Part shown: positions 34,673 to 42,879 of the stretch, one piece after another
Layout: every line of letters starts with the position of its first letter
How positions within the stretch are numbered: position 1 is the stretch's first letter
Assembly: GCF_026342835.1 (NCBI RefSeq)
Contig: NZ_JAPEMI010000001.1
Coordinates: 5,152,501-5,216,500, forward strand
From: Streptomyces sp. NBC_00154
Lineage (GTDB): Bacteria > Actinomycetota > Actinomycetes > Streptomycetales > Streptomycetaceae
Direction: 5' to 3'
Length of the DNA stretch: 64,000 nucleotides
Position numbers and translations under genes: made by a program
Notes under the pieces: model-generated
Told to the model about the DNA's origin: nothing
The model's database searches: none
The model's input: only the letters and a program-made list of their open reading frames with translations

Positions 34673-35485
34673 TCAGTCGCGTACGCAGACGAAGATTGCC
34701 GTGCCCGGGATCAGGTTTCCGCGCAGCGGGGACCAGCCGCCCCACTCCTGGTCGTTCCAGGCCGGCCACTCCGGCTCCACCAGGTCGACCAGCCGGAACC
34801 CGCCGGCCACCACGTCCCGCACCCGGTCGCCCACCGTCCGGTGGTGCTCGACGTACACGGCGTTGCCCTGCTCGTCCTGCTCGATGTACGGAGTGCGGTC
34901 GAAGTACGAGGCGGCGACCGACAGGCCCTCGGGGCCCGGCTCGTCGGGGAACGCCCAGCGGATCGGGTGCGTCACCGAGAAGACCCAGCGGCCCCCCGGG
35001 CGCAGCACCCGGTGCACCTCGCGGAAGACCTGGACCGGGTCGGCGACGAACGGCACCGCACCGTAGGCGGAGCAGGCCAGGTCGAAGGAGCCGTCCCGGA
35101 ACGGCAGCACCCCGGCATCCGCCTCCACGAGCGGCACCCCGCCGCCGATCCGCAGCGCGTGCTGGAGCTGGCGGTGGGAGAGGTCGAGGGCGACGGGGCG
35201 GGCGCCGCGGGCCGCCAGCCAGCGCGAGCACTGCGCCGCGCCCGCGCCGATCTCCAGGACGGCCAGGCCGCTCAGCGACTCGGCGGGTCCGAGCAGACCG
35301 GCGTCGGCCTCGTCGAGACCCTCCGGACCCCAGACGAAACGGTCGTCGCCGAGGAAGGCGCCGTGGTCGCTCTGGTACTCGTCGGCGTGCCGGTCCCACC
35401 AGCCGCGACTGGCCCGGCTGCTCTCCGCTTTCCCGGCGCTGCGGCGTGTCGCTTCGGGTTCGGCGGTGTAGATCTCTTGGCTCAT
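34673..35485 (-). CDS. Class I SAM-dependent methyltransferase
   Basis: The 270-residue protein has motif I (VLEIGAGAAQCSRWLA), motif II (GSFDLACSAYGAVPFVAD) and motif III (VLRPGGRWVFSVTHP), the UbiE/type-11 methyltransferase set. The N-terminal WWDRHADEYQSDHG precedes the SAM site, as in small-molecule methyltransferases. The substrate is not predictable. It is divergent from rpsA across a 397-bp region and has a 22-bp palindrome 63 nt before its start. The Shine-Dalgarno sequence is weak. Confidence 0.85.
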   Translation of the reverse strand: MSQEIYTAEPEATRRSAGKAESSRASRGWWDRHADEYQSDHGAFLGDDRFVWGPEGLDEADAGLLGPAESLSGLAVLEIGAGAAQCSRWLAARGARPVALDLSHRQLQHALRIGGGVPLVEADAGVLPFRDGSFDLACSAYGAVPFVADPVQVFREVHRVLRPGGRWVFSVTHPIRWAFPDEPGPEGLSVAASYFDRTPYIEQDEQGNAVYVEHHRTVGDRVRDVVAGGFRLVDLVEPEWPAWNDQEWGGWSPLRGNLIPGTAIFVCVRD

Positions 35486-35547
35486 CGTGTCCGTCGTTGT
35501 AGTTTGCCTTCACCCCGTTGCACGCGGTACGTACCTTGGGGGTACTT

Positions 35548-35569
35548 GTGAGTACGGAACCGTACTCAC
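35548..35569. promoter_or_regulatory. 22-bp perfect palindrome, candidate operator
   Basis: GTGAGTACGG-AA-CCGTACTCAC is a perfect inverted repeat with a 2-nt centre, 63 nt upstream of the methyltransferase start and about 90 nt upstream of the rpsA -35. A homodimeric regulator is the simplest explanation; which gene it controls is unknown. Confidence 0.5.
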
Positions 35570-35656
35570 GCAACACGGCCGGGGCCGATGTGGCCTCGGA
35601 GAACAAGAATTGTGTCGGGTTTGGGCCTTTGTGCCCCGGGTGTGCGCCTTCGCGCA

Positions 35657-35685
35657 TTGACCCTGCCCGGCTGCCCCCGTATGCT
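35657..35685 (+). promoter_or_regulatory. Housekeeping (HrdB-type) promoter of rpsA
   Basis: TTGACC (35657-35662) and TATGCT (35680-35685) are separated by exactly 17 bp, close to the vegetative sigma consensus. The predicted start near 35692 leaves a leader of about 190 nt before the rpsA ATG. Confidence 0.8.
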
Positions 35686-35882
35686 ACAAGTTGCGCTGCG
35701 AGCCTGCGCGCCTCAGACCTAGCAGGCCGCGCTTGCGTCTGTTGTATGTCCCCTCGGTTCACGAGGCGCCTCCCGCTCGCGGGTCGGGCGCTTCCCAGGC
35801 TGTCCGGCTTCTGCAGAGGCGATACGGGCTCACGGCGTAGCAGTACCTACGACTCACTGTCCGTACCGGAGCCCTTTCCCAC

Positions 35883-37397
35883 ATGACGAGCAGCACCGAG
35901 ACCACCGCCACCACTCCGCAGGTTGCGGTCAACGACATCGGCGACGCGGACGCGTTCCTCGCGGCGATCGACGAGACGATCAAGTACTTCAACGACGGCG
36001 ACATCGTTGACGGTGTCATCGTCAAGGTTGACCGGGACGAGGTTCTCCTCGACATCGGTTACAAGACCGAAGGCGTCATCCCGAGCCGCGAGCTCTCGAT
36101 CAAGCACGACGTCGACCCGAACGAGGTCGTCAAGGTCGGCGACGAGATCGAGGCCCTGGTTCTCCAGAAGGAGGACAAGGAAGGCCGCCTGATCCTCTCG
36201 AAGAAGCGCGCTCAGTACGAGCGTGCCTGGGGCACCATCGAGAAGATCAAGGAAGAAGACGGCATCGTCACCGGTACCGTCATCGAGGTCGTCAAGGGTG
36301 GTCTCATCCTCGACATCGGCCTCCGCGGCTTCCTCCCGGCGTCGCTCGTCGAGATGCGTCGTGTCCGCGACCTTCAGCCCTACGTGGGCAAGGAGCTCGA
36401 GGCCAAGATCATCGAGCTGGACAAGAACCGCAACAACGTGGTCCTGTCCCGCCGTGCCTGGCTCGAGCAGACCCAGAGCGAGGTCCGTCAGACCTTCCTC
36501 ACGACCCTGCAGAAGGGCCAGGTCCGCTCCGGCGTCGTCTCCTCGATCGTCAACTTCGGTGCGTTCGTGGACCTCGGTGGCGTCGACGGTCTCGTGCACG
36601 TCTCCGAGCTCTCCTGGAAGCACATCGACCACCCCTCCGAGGTTGTCGAGGTCGGCCAGGAAGTCACCGTCGAGGTTCTCGACGTAGACATGGACCGCGA
36701 GCGCGTCTCGCTGTCGCTCAAGGCGACGCAGGAAGACCCGTGGCAGCAGTTCGCCCGTACGCACCAGATCGGGCAGGTCGTTCCCGGTAAGGTCACGAAG
36801 CTCGTTCCGTTCGGTGCGTTCGTGCGCGTCGACGAGGGCATCGAGGGTCTGGTCCACATCTCCGAGCTGGCCGAGCGCCACGTGGAGATCCCGGAGCAGG
36901 TCGTCCAGGTCAACGACGAGATCTTCGTCAAGGTCATCGACATCGACCTCGAGCGTCGTCGCATCAGCCTCTCGCTGAAGCAGGCCAACGAGTCCTTCGG
37001 TGCCGACCCGGCGTCGGTCGAGTTCGACCCGACCCTGTACGGCATGGCCGCGTCCTACGACGACCAGGGCAACTACATCTACCCCGAGGGCTTCGACCCC
37101 GAGACCAACGACTGGCTCGAGGGCTACGAGACCCAGCGCGAGGCGTGGGAGACGCAGTACGCCGAGGCGCAGCAGCGCTTCGAGCAGCACCAGGCCCAGG
37201 TCATCAAGTCCCGCGAGGCCGACGAGGCCGCTGCGGCCGAGGGCGCTGCTGCCCCGGCCGGCGGTACCCCGGCTGCCTCCGGTGGCACCGGTGGCGGCGG
37301 CTCGTACTCCTCGGAGTCCGCGGACAACGCCGGCGCCCTGGCGTCGGACGAGGCCCTGGCTGCCCTGCGCGAGAAGCTGGCGGGCGGCCAGAGCTGA
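35883..37397 (+). CDS. rpsA: 30S ribosomal protein S1
   Basis: The 504-residue protein has four S1 RNA-binding domains (starting near residues 38, 122, 208 and 293; for example VDGLVHVSELSWKH and IEGLVHISELAERH). An Ala/Gly/Ser-rich C-terminal tail follows. It is the actinobacterial four-domain form, shorter than the six-domain E. coli S1. S1 helps mRNAs bind the 30S subunit; since actinobacteria use many leaderless mRNAs, its role may differ. Codon use is highly biased, as expected for a highly expressed gene. A UUCG-capped terminator follows. Confidence 0.97.
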   Translation: MTSSTETTATTPQVAVNDIGDADAFLAAIDETIKYFNDGDIVDGVIVKVDRDEVLLDIGYKTEGVIPSRELSIKHDVDPNEVVKVGDEIEALVLQKEDKEGRLILSKKRAQYERAWGTIEKIKEEDGIVTGTVIEVVKGGLILDIGLRGFLPASLVEMRRVRDLQPYVGKELEAKIIELDKNRNNVVLSRRAWLEQTQSEVRQTFLTTLQKGQVRSGVVSSIVNFGAFVDLGGVDGLVHVSELSWKHIDHPSEVVEVGQEVTVEVLDVDMDRERVSLSLKATQEDPWQQFARTHQIGQVVPGKVTKLVPFGAFVRVDEGIEGLVHISELAERHVEIPEQVVQVNDEIFVKVIDIDLERRRISLSLKQANESFGADPASVEFDPTLYGMAASYDDQGNYIYPEGFDPETNDWLEGYETQREAWETQYAEAQQRFEQHQAQVIKSREADEAAAAEGAAAPAGGTPAASGGTGGGGSYSSESADNAGALASDEALAALREKLAGGQS

Positions 37398-37440
37398 CGC
37401 TCTGACCCTCCGGTCGGTCATCGACTGCAGTAGCTGACAA

Positions 37441-37474
37441 GTGAGGCCCGCTCCCTTCGGGGAGCGGGCCTCAC
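37441..37474. terminator. Tetraloop-capped terminator between rpsA and the beta-helix gene
   Basis: A perfect 15-bp stem (37441-37455/37460-37474) is closed by a stable UUCG tetraloop. It lies 43 nt after rpsA and serves both convergent genes. Confidence 0.9.
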
Positions 37475-37492
37475 TCGTTTTCGCGGCCGGGG

Positions 37493-38455
37493 TTACGGCG
37501 TGACCGTGATGTTGGTCAGGCCGTTGCCGCCGGTGACCGTGTTGCTGCTGTAGACGGTGGTCGGGCAGCTCGTGCTGTAGTTGGTGACGTTGAAGGCGAT
37601 CCGCTTGTCGCCCGTGGAGCCGGACAGGTCCGAGGCGTTGTCGCGGAACACGGTGCCGCAGCCCCAGCCGCTCTGCTGGGTGTGGGTCTCGTAGCCGTTG
37701 TCGGTCGTACGGGAGCCCGTGTTGCCCTCGACCAGGACGTCATTGCCCTTCACGTCGACCCAGGAGTCGTCGTAGTTGGCGCCGGTCAGCCCGCTGCCGT
37801 CGAAGGTGTTGCCGATGATCTTCGCTCCGGTGGTGCCTTCCTTGATGTCGACGTTCTCCCCGCCGACGCCCGGCCCGATCGTGTTGTTCAGGATCTGCAC
37901 CTGGTCGCTCCGGTCCGTGAGATCACCGGCCGTGCCGACGTAGACGCCCTCGCCCATGCCGCGGCCGTCGTGCCCGGTGTCGTAGATCCGCGAGTTCCTG
38001 ATGACGCCGTTCGTGCTGGACTTGCGGAAGTGCACGCCCTCCATGTCCAGGTCGTGCACGGTCACCGAGTCGATGACGACGCCGTTGGCGGCGTCGGCCA
38101 TGATGCCTTTCTGGCCGCCGGTGACGGTGACGCCCTGGACGGTCCAGTAGGAGGCACCGTTGAGGTGGAGCCCGTAGCCGCCGCCTGCGGTGAGGACCGC
38201 CCCGGCCGAGCCGGTGAGGGTGATCCGGGCGGAGGCGGTGCCGGGGACGGTCGCCTTGAAGTTCCCGGTGTACGTGCCGTCGGCGAGCCGGATCGTGTCG
38301 CCGGGGACCGCTGCGGCCAGGGCCGTCCTGAGCTGGGCGGCGGTGCTCACGTCGATGACCGTGGCGGCGCCGGCGGCGGTGGCGGAGGCGAGAGTCAGGC
38401 CTCCGGCGGCGAGCGCCGTGGCCAGCAGGGCGGGGAACAGCGTGCGGGTACGCAT
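37493..38455 (-). CDS. Secreted right-handed parallel beta-helix protein (polysaccharide lyase-like)
   Basis: The 320-residue precursor has a cleavable signal peptide (ends near GAA of TAAGAATVID). Repeated short strands (DTIRLADGTYTGNF; GVVIDSVTVHDLDMEGVHF; NGVIRNSRIYDTGHDGRGMGEGVYVG; VQILNNTIGPGVGGENVDIKEG) form the ladder of a pectate lyase-like beta-helix. Acidic and basic residues in GENVDIKEG and DDSWVDVKGN could form an active site, but the family cannot be fixed. It probably degrades a plant or microbial polysaccharide. The promoter carries a carbon-control-type element (38564-38575). Confidence 0.82.
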   Translation of the reverse strand: MRTRTLFPALLATALAAGGLTLASATAAGAATVIDVSTAAQLRTALAAAVPGDTIRLADGTYTGNFKATVPGTASARITLTGSAGAVLTAGGGYGLHLNGASYWTVQGVTVTGGQKGIMADAANGVVIDSVTVHDLDMEGVHFRKSSTNGVIRNSRIYDTGHDGRGMGEGVYVGTAGDLTDRSDQVQILNNTIGPGVGGENVDIKEGTTGAKIIGNTFDGSGLTGANYDDSWVDVKGNDVLVEGNTGSRTTDNGYETHTQQSGWGCGTVFRDNASDLSGSTGDKRIAFNVTNYSTSCPTTVYSSNTVTGGNGLTNITVTP

Positions 38456-38535
38456 GGGGGTGCCTTCCCGTCGAAGGAGTGCGAGCCGTTCTTCTACATG
38501 AATATGGGGCGTATCTCTGAACGTGCTGCCCAGCG

Positions 38536-38575
38536 ACGGTAGGGATGGGGCGTGCCCCTGTCAAGGTCTGGACCA
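38536..38575 (-). promoter_or_regulatory. Promoter with chitinase-type TGGTCCAGACCT element
   Basis: On the minus strand, TTGACA (38559-38564) and TACCGT (38536-38541) are 17 bp apart. The 12-bp element TGGTCCAGACCT (38564-38575) overlaps the -35 by one base. This element is the one I recall from Streptomyces chitinase promoters under carbon catabolite control, and it resembles the DasR site TGGTCTAGACCA. The start would be about 75 nt before the beta-helix gene. Confidence 0.65.
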
Positions 38576-38700
38576 TTGTTCGCCGACTACCGCCGCGCGG
38601 TGAACAGAGAGAAACGTGCGGGATACACGAGTAACTGACGGGCCGTAACACGCGCTTGTCAGGATCCCGGCAACGTCAAGATCTGAACGGGAGCCGGGAC

Positions 38701-40317
38701 ATGACGCACACTTCGAACAACTCGCCCGTGGCGACGGGCGCGAGCCGCCGCAGCTTTCTGCGCCAGGTCGGGATCACCGGTGGGGCGGGCGCGATGTTCG
38801 CGACCATGGGGGCCCTCGGCCTCGCCCCCACTGCCCAGGCCGCACAACGTGAACCCGCCTTCCACGCCCCGAGCAAGGGCGACTTCACGCTGAAGGGGAA
38901 GGGGGCGGCCAAGGTCGTCGTCGTCGGCGGTGGCATCGCCGGACTCGCCGCCGCATACGAGCTGGGCAAGGCCGGCTACGACTGCACGGTCCTGGAGGCG
39001 CGGAGCCGTACCGGCGGGCGCAACTTCACCGTGCGCGGCGGCGATTCCACCACCGACATCTATGGCAACCGGCAGACCGCCCGCTTCAGCGACGGGCAGT
39101 ACATGAACGCGGGACCCGCCCGGATTCCGCAATGGATGGTCACCCTCGACTACTGTCGCGAACTCGGCGTCCCCATCGAGGTGTTCACCAATGTGAACGC
39201 CAACGCCTATATCTTCAACGAGAAGGCCGGCATGAAGGCGCCGGTCCGCTACCGCACCGCCAAGGCCGATGTGTACGGCTATGTGGCCGAACTCCTCGCC
39301 AAGGCCACCGACAAGGGCGCCCTCGACCGGCAGATCAGCGTGGACGACCAGGAGCGACTCCTGGAATTCCTCAAGGACTTCGGAGACATCGGCGACACGC
39401 TCGACTACACCGGCAGCGCCCGGCGCGGATACCGCGTGGACCCCGCTGCCGCCGGAACCCCCGGCGAGGAACTCGGCTCCGTACCGTCCGCCTCCGAGGT
39501 CTTCGCGAGCGGCGTCGGACGCTACTTCTCCTTCGAGTTCGAGTACGACCAGGCCATGCTGATGTTCCAGCCGGTCGGCGGCATGGACCGGATACCCGCA
39601 GCCCTCACCCGGGCGATAGGTGAGCGCAGGATCCGCACCGGAGCCGCCGTCAGCAAAATCACCGACACGGCTCACGGCGTCACCGTCACGTACACCCAGG
39701 GCGGACACACCCGCACCATCGACGCGGACTACTGCATCGCCGCCCTGCCGCCCAACATCCTCGCCAAGACCGCCCACAACCTCGGCCCCGCCGTACAGAC
39801 CGCGCTGGAGGCCTGCAAGCCGTCCTCGGCCGGCAAGATCGGCCTGGAGTACCGCAGCCGCTGGTGGGAGACCGACCACCGGATCTACGGCGGCATCACC
39901 GAGACCGACATGGACCTGTCGCACATCTGGTACCCGTCGTACGGTCACAACGGCGCGCGCGGCACTCTCATCGGGTACTACAACTACGGTGCGCAGGCCG
40001 ACGCGTACGCCGCACTCACCCCCAGCGAGCGGGAGGCGCGTGCCGTCGCCCAGGGCGTGAAGATCCACGGCGAGAAGTACCGCACGGAACTTGCCTCGTC
40101 CTTCTCCCACCACTGGCGTCAGACCCCCCACCTGGAGGCCGCCTGGCACTCGCTGGCCGGTGGCCCCGACGCCCCCGTCTTCGCGCCGCTCAACCAGGCC
40201 GCCGGACGCGTCTACTTCGCCGGTGACTACCTGAGCTACGCCGATGCCTGGCAGCACGGTGCCTTCAGTTCCGCACGGAAGGCGGTCACCGCACTGCACA
40301 CGCGCGTCCTGGCGTAA
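38701..40317 (+). CDS. Tat-exported flavin amine oxidase (L-amino acid oxidase/monoamine oxidase family)
   Basis: The 538-residue FAD enzyme has a twin-arginine signal (S15-R-R-S-F-L20), followed by the dinucleotide motif VVVVGGGIAGLAAAYELGKAG with EARSRTGGR. The C-terminal FAD segment GRVYFAGDYLSYADAWQHGA is typical of amine and L-amino acid oxidases. The product would be a keto acid or aldehyde plus H2O2 and ammonia outside the cell. The ATG at 38701 has a GGGAGCC Shine-Dalgarno sequence. A terminator hairpin lies 10 nt downstream. Exact substrate unknown. Confidence 0.85.
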   Translation: MTHTSNNSPVATGASRRSFLRQVGITGGAGAMFATMGALGLAPTAQAAQREPAFHAPSKGDFTLKGKGAAKVVVVGGGIAGLAAAYELGKAGYDCTVLEARSRTGGRNFTVRGGDSTTDIYGNRQTARFSDGQYMNAGPARIPQWMVTLDYCRELGVPIEVFTNVNANAYIFNEKAGMKAPVRYRTAKADVYGYVAELLAKATDKGALDRQISVDDQERLLEFLKDFGDIGDTLDYTGSARRGYRVDPAAAGTPGEELGSVPSASEVFASGVGRYFSFEFEYDQAMLMFQPVGGMDRIPAALTRAIGERRIRTGAAVSKITDTAHGVTVTYTQGGHTRTIDADYCIAALPPNILAKTAHNLGPAVQTALEACKPSSAGKIGLEYRSRWWETDHRIYGGITETDMDLSHIWYPSYGHNGARGTLIGYYNYGAQADAYAALTPSEREARAVAQGVKIHGEKYRTELASSFSHHWRQTPHLEAAWHSLAGGPDAPVFAPLNQAAGRVYFAGDYLSYADAWQHGAFSSARKAVTALHTRVLA

Positions 40318-40326
40318 ACACCCTGT

Positions 40327-40361
40327 GAAAGGGCACGTGCAGGGAATGCCCGTGCCCTTTC
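40327..40361 (+). terminator. Terminator of the amine oxidase gene
   Basis: A perfect 11-bp stem (GAAAGGGCACG at 40327-40337 with CGTGCCCTTTC at 40351-40361, 13-nt loop) lies just before the next gene's Shine-Dalgarno region. Confidence 0.75.
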
Positions 40362-40400
40362 GGACGTTCTTCCCTAGGAACACGAGGAGGAGCGGTAACC

Positions 40401-41339
40401 GTGCCTGATCCGCAGAGTTTGTACGAATGGGAGCCGAAGGGCCTGGCCGTCGTTGACATGGCGCTCGCCCAGGAGTCGGCCGGCCTGGTCATGCTCTACC
40501 ACTTCGAGGGATACATCGACGCGGGTGAGACGGGCGAGCAGATCGTGGACGGCCTGCTCGAATCGCTGCCGCACCAGGTCGTGGCCCGCTTCGACCACGA
40601 CAGGCTCGTCGACTACCGCGCACGGCGCCCGCTGCTGACGTTCAAGCGCGACCGCTGGTCGGGGTACGAGACCCCGACGCTGGACGTCCGGGTGGTCCAG
40701 GACGCCACCGGGGCGCCCTTCCTGCTGCTGTCCGGGCCCGAGCCGGACGTGGAGTGGGAGAGGTTCGCCGCAGCCGTCGAGCAGATCGTCGAGCGGCTGG
40801 GCGTCCGCCTCTCCGTCAACTTCCACGGCATCCCGATGGGCGTCCCGCACACCCGCCCGGTCGGTATCACCCCGCACGGCAACCGCACGGACCTGATGCC
40901 GGGCCACCGCAGCCCGTTCGACGAGGCGCAGGTCCCCGGCTCCGCCGAGGCCCTGGTGGAGTACCGGCTGATGCAGGCCGGACACGACGTCCTCGGTGTC
41001 GCCACCCACGTGCCGCACTACGTCGCCCGCTCCGCCTACCCGGACGCCGCGCTCACCGCGCTGGAGGCGATCACGGCTGCGACCGGACTGGTCCTGCCGA
41101 GCATCGCCCACTCGCTGCGCACGGAGGCGCACCGCACACAGACCGAGATCGACCGCCAGATCGACCAGGGCGACGAGGAGCTCGTCTCGCTCGTCGAAGG
41201 GCTCGAGCACCAGTACGACGCGATCGCGGGCTCCGAGACGCGCGGCAACCTGGTCGCGGAATCGGTCGACCTGCCGTCCGCCGACGAGATCGGCCTCGAA
41301 TTCGAGCGGTTCCTCGCCGAGCGGGAGGGCGACGCCTGA
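40401..41339 (+). CDS. PAC2-family protein (proteasome assembly chaperone-like)
   Basis: The 312-residue protein is of the PAC2 family (ATP-grasp-like or purine phosphorylase-like fold related to eukaryotic proteasome assembly chaperone 2). It shows LVMLYHFEGYIDAGETGEQIVDGLLE near the N-terminus and GIPMGVPHTRPVGITPHGN in the core. Actinobacteria possess 20S proteasomes, so an assembly or quality-control role is possible, but no bacterial function is proven. GTG start with a GAGGAGG Shine-Dalgarno sequence. It stands as a single gene after the oxidase terminator. Confidence 0.88.
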   Translation: MPDPQSLYEWEPKGLAVVDMALAQESAGLVMLYHFEGYIDAGETGEQIVDGLLESLPHQVVARFDHDRLVDYRARRPLLTFKRDRWSGYETPTLDVRVVQDATGAPFLLLSGPEPDVEWERFAAAVEQIVERLGVRLSVNFHGIPMGVPHTRPVGITPHGNRTDLMPGHRSPFDEAQVPGSAEALVEYRLMQAGHDVLGVATHVPHYVARSAYPDAALTALEAITAATGLVLPSIAHSLRTEAHRTQTEIDRQIDQGDEELVSLVEGLEHQYDAIAGSETRGNLVAESVDLPSADEIGLEFERFLAEREGDA

Positions 41340-41417
41340 CGGATCGGCGCGGGCGATGCCGTGACCTGGCGGGCGGGTGCGCCGTGACCGGGCCATGACC
41401 GGCCGGGGGCCGCACAT

Positions 41418-41423
41418 TAGGCT
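41418..41423 (+). promoter_or_regulatory. Probable leaderless -10 element of coaE
   Basis: TAGGCT ends 7 nt before the coaE ATG, and no Shine-Dalgarno sequence is present. The same hexamer sits at a similar distance before pyk. Confidence 0.5.
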
Positions 41424-41430
41424 GCCGACC

Positions 41431-42033
41431 ATGCTGAAAGTGGGCCTGACCGGTGGTATCGGCGCCGGCAAGAGCGAAGTGTCACGGCTGCTGGTCTCGT
41501 ACGGGGCCGTGCTGATCGACGCCGACAGGATCGCGCGCGAGGTCGTCGAGCCCGGGACCCCCGGACTCGCGGCCGTCGTCGACGCGTTCGGCGAAGGCAT
41601 CCTCACCGCCGACGGCACCCTGGACCGGCCGAAGCTCGGCTCGATCGTCTTCTCCGACGCGGACCGGCTCGCCACCCTCAATGCGATCGTCCACCCGCTG
41701 GTCGGTGCACGCTCCGCCGAGCTGGAGCGTGCCGCAGGCCCCGACTCCGTCGTCGTCCATGACGTCCCCCTCCTCACCGAGAACGGCCTCGCCCCCCTCT
41801 ACGACCTGGTCGTGGTCGTGGACGCCACCCCGGAGACCCAGCTCGACCGGCTCGTACGGCTGCGCGGAATGACGGAGTCCGAGGCCCGCGCCCGGATGGC
41901 AGCGCAGGCCACCCGCGAGCAGCGCCGCGCCGTCGCCGATCTGATCATCGACAACGACGGGCCGCTCGAGGCGCTGGAGCCGCAGGTCCGCAAGGTCTGG
42001 GCGGAGCTGACCCGGCGGGCGGCGGCCGGCTGA
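41431..42033 (+). CDS. coaE: Dephospho-CoA kinase
   Basis: The 200-residue P-loop kinase catalyses the last step of coenzyme A synthesis, phosphorylating dephospho-CoA. Walker A is GGIGAGKS (residues 8-15), with LIDADRIAREVVEPG as the substrate-binding DAD motif and VHDVPLLTENGL and VVDATPETQLDRL downstream. The protein lacks the C-terminal GrpB-like fusion seen in mycobacteria. Transcription is probably leaderless. The neighbour downstream is a TPR protein 68 nt away. Confidence 0.95.
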   Translation: MLKVGLTGGIGAGKSEVSRLLVSYGAVLIDADRIAREVVEPGTPGLAAVVDAFGEGILTADGTLDRPKLGSIVFSDADRLATLNAIVHPLVGARSAELERAAGPDSVVVHDVPLLTENGLAPLYDLVVVVDATPETQLDRLVRLRGMTESEARARMAAQATREQRRAVADLIIDNDGPLEALEPQVRKVWAELTRRAAAG

Positions 42034-42101
42034 TCACCGGACCGGAATACCGGTACCCGGCCGGACGTTGGAAAGCCGGAAGCGAAGGGAAGGATGCGAG
42101 C

Positions 42102-42470
42102 GTGCCCGAGAGGACCCCGGAAACCCATGTCATCGACTTCCGCGCGGCCGAACGCCTGCTGGCCGCGCGTGATCCACGGGGTGCGGTCAAGCTCCTGGAC
42201 TCGGTGATCGCAGCCCATCCGGAGAACACGGCCGCCCGTCTGCTGCGAGCCCGCGCCTTCTTCGCCGCCGCCCAACTGCGCCCCGCCGAGCTCGAATTCG
42301 AACTCGTTCTGGAGCGCGAACCGGACAACGCGTTCGCGCACTTCGCGCTGGCCCGAACCTTTCAGCGCTCCGGCCGCTCGGAAGCAGCCGTGCGCCACTT
42401 CCGGCTGGCCGCCGCCCTCGACCCGAACCCGGAGTACCTGCGGGCGGCCCGCTTCGACGCGGGCGCCTGA
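42102..42470 (+). CDS. Small tetratricopeptide-repeat protein
   Basis: This 122-residue soluble protein is formed by about three TPR units (AERLLAARDPRGAVKLLDSVIAAHPEN; TAARLLRARAFFAAAQLRPAELEFELVLEREPDN; AFAHFALARTFQRSGRSEAAVRHFRLAAALDPN). It is likely a protein-protein adaptor. GTG start with GAAGGGAAGG upstream. It follows coaE in the same direction, possibly in one transcript. Partner unknown. Confidence 0.85.
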   Translation: MPERTPETHVIDFRAAERLLAARDPRGAVKLLDSVIAAHPENTAARLLRARAFFAAAQLRPAELEFELVLEREPDNAFAHFALARTFQRSGRSEAAVRHFRLAAALDPNPEYLRAARFDAGA

Positions 42471-42522
42471 CGGCCTCGGCCCGTCGCGCGAAGCTGCGCC
42501 GGAACCGATGCGTACACGCGCT

Positions 42523-42801
42523 TCAGTGTCCGTACCGGCGGCGTCCGCCGTGGTCCGGCTCGTACGGGGGGATGTTGCGGCCCGGCTGGTAGTGCGGGCC
42601 CTGGTGGATGTGGTGGATGATCACCGCAAGATCCACCAGCGTCAGCAGGAGCAGCAGTCCGCAGGCCACGGCCCAGCCCGGACGGTCGACCAGGGAGAAG
42701 GCCGTCAGGCCGAAAAGGGCCCAGGCCATGCCCCATAGACTCAGGCACAGCCGCAGTCGCAGGGGGCTGCGTGCAGTCATCGGTTCGTTACCGGTACGCA
42801 T
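42523..42801 (-). CDS. Small two-helix membrane protein (DUF6343-like)
   Basis: The 92-residue protein begins MRTGNEPMTARSPLRLRL and has two hydrophobic helices (LSLWGMAWALFGLTAFSLV and WAVACGLLLLLTLVDLAVIIHHI). A polar tail rich in His, Pro and Gly follows. From memory this matches a Streptomyces family called DUF6343. ATG at 42801 follows GGTAGGAGAGG. It is convergent with the TPR gene and divergent from the ADP-ribosylglycohydrolase. Function unknown. Confidence 0.75.
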   Translation of the reverse strand: MRTGNEPMTARSPLRLRLCLSLWGMAWALFGLTAFSLVDRPGWAVACGLLLLLTLVDLAVIIHHIHQGPHYQPGRNIPPYEPDHGGRRRYGH

Positions 42802-42879
42802 GGCGATCGCCTCTCCTACCAGGATGGACCCACGACTGCGGTTTTGAGGCACGTCGAGACAGATTGTGGGGGACCGTCC

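Larger units (their letters stand above)
35486..35882. other. Divergent control region with a long rpsA leader
   Basis: This 397-bp gene-free region separates the methyltransferase and rpsA. It contains two palindromes on the methyltransferase side (35526-35535 GGTACGTACC and 35548-35569) and the rpsA promoter at 35657-35685. About 190 nt of transcribed leader with several GC-rich hairpins then run up to the rpsA ATG. No small ORF is convincing. Confidence 0.6.

Noticed and set aside
38656..38682. TTGTCA upstream of the amine oxidase gene as another damage promoter
   Set aside because: The hexamer is followed by GGAT instead of GTGG and no TANNNT occurs at the required distance.
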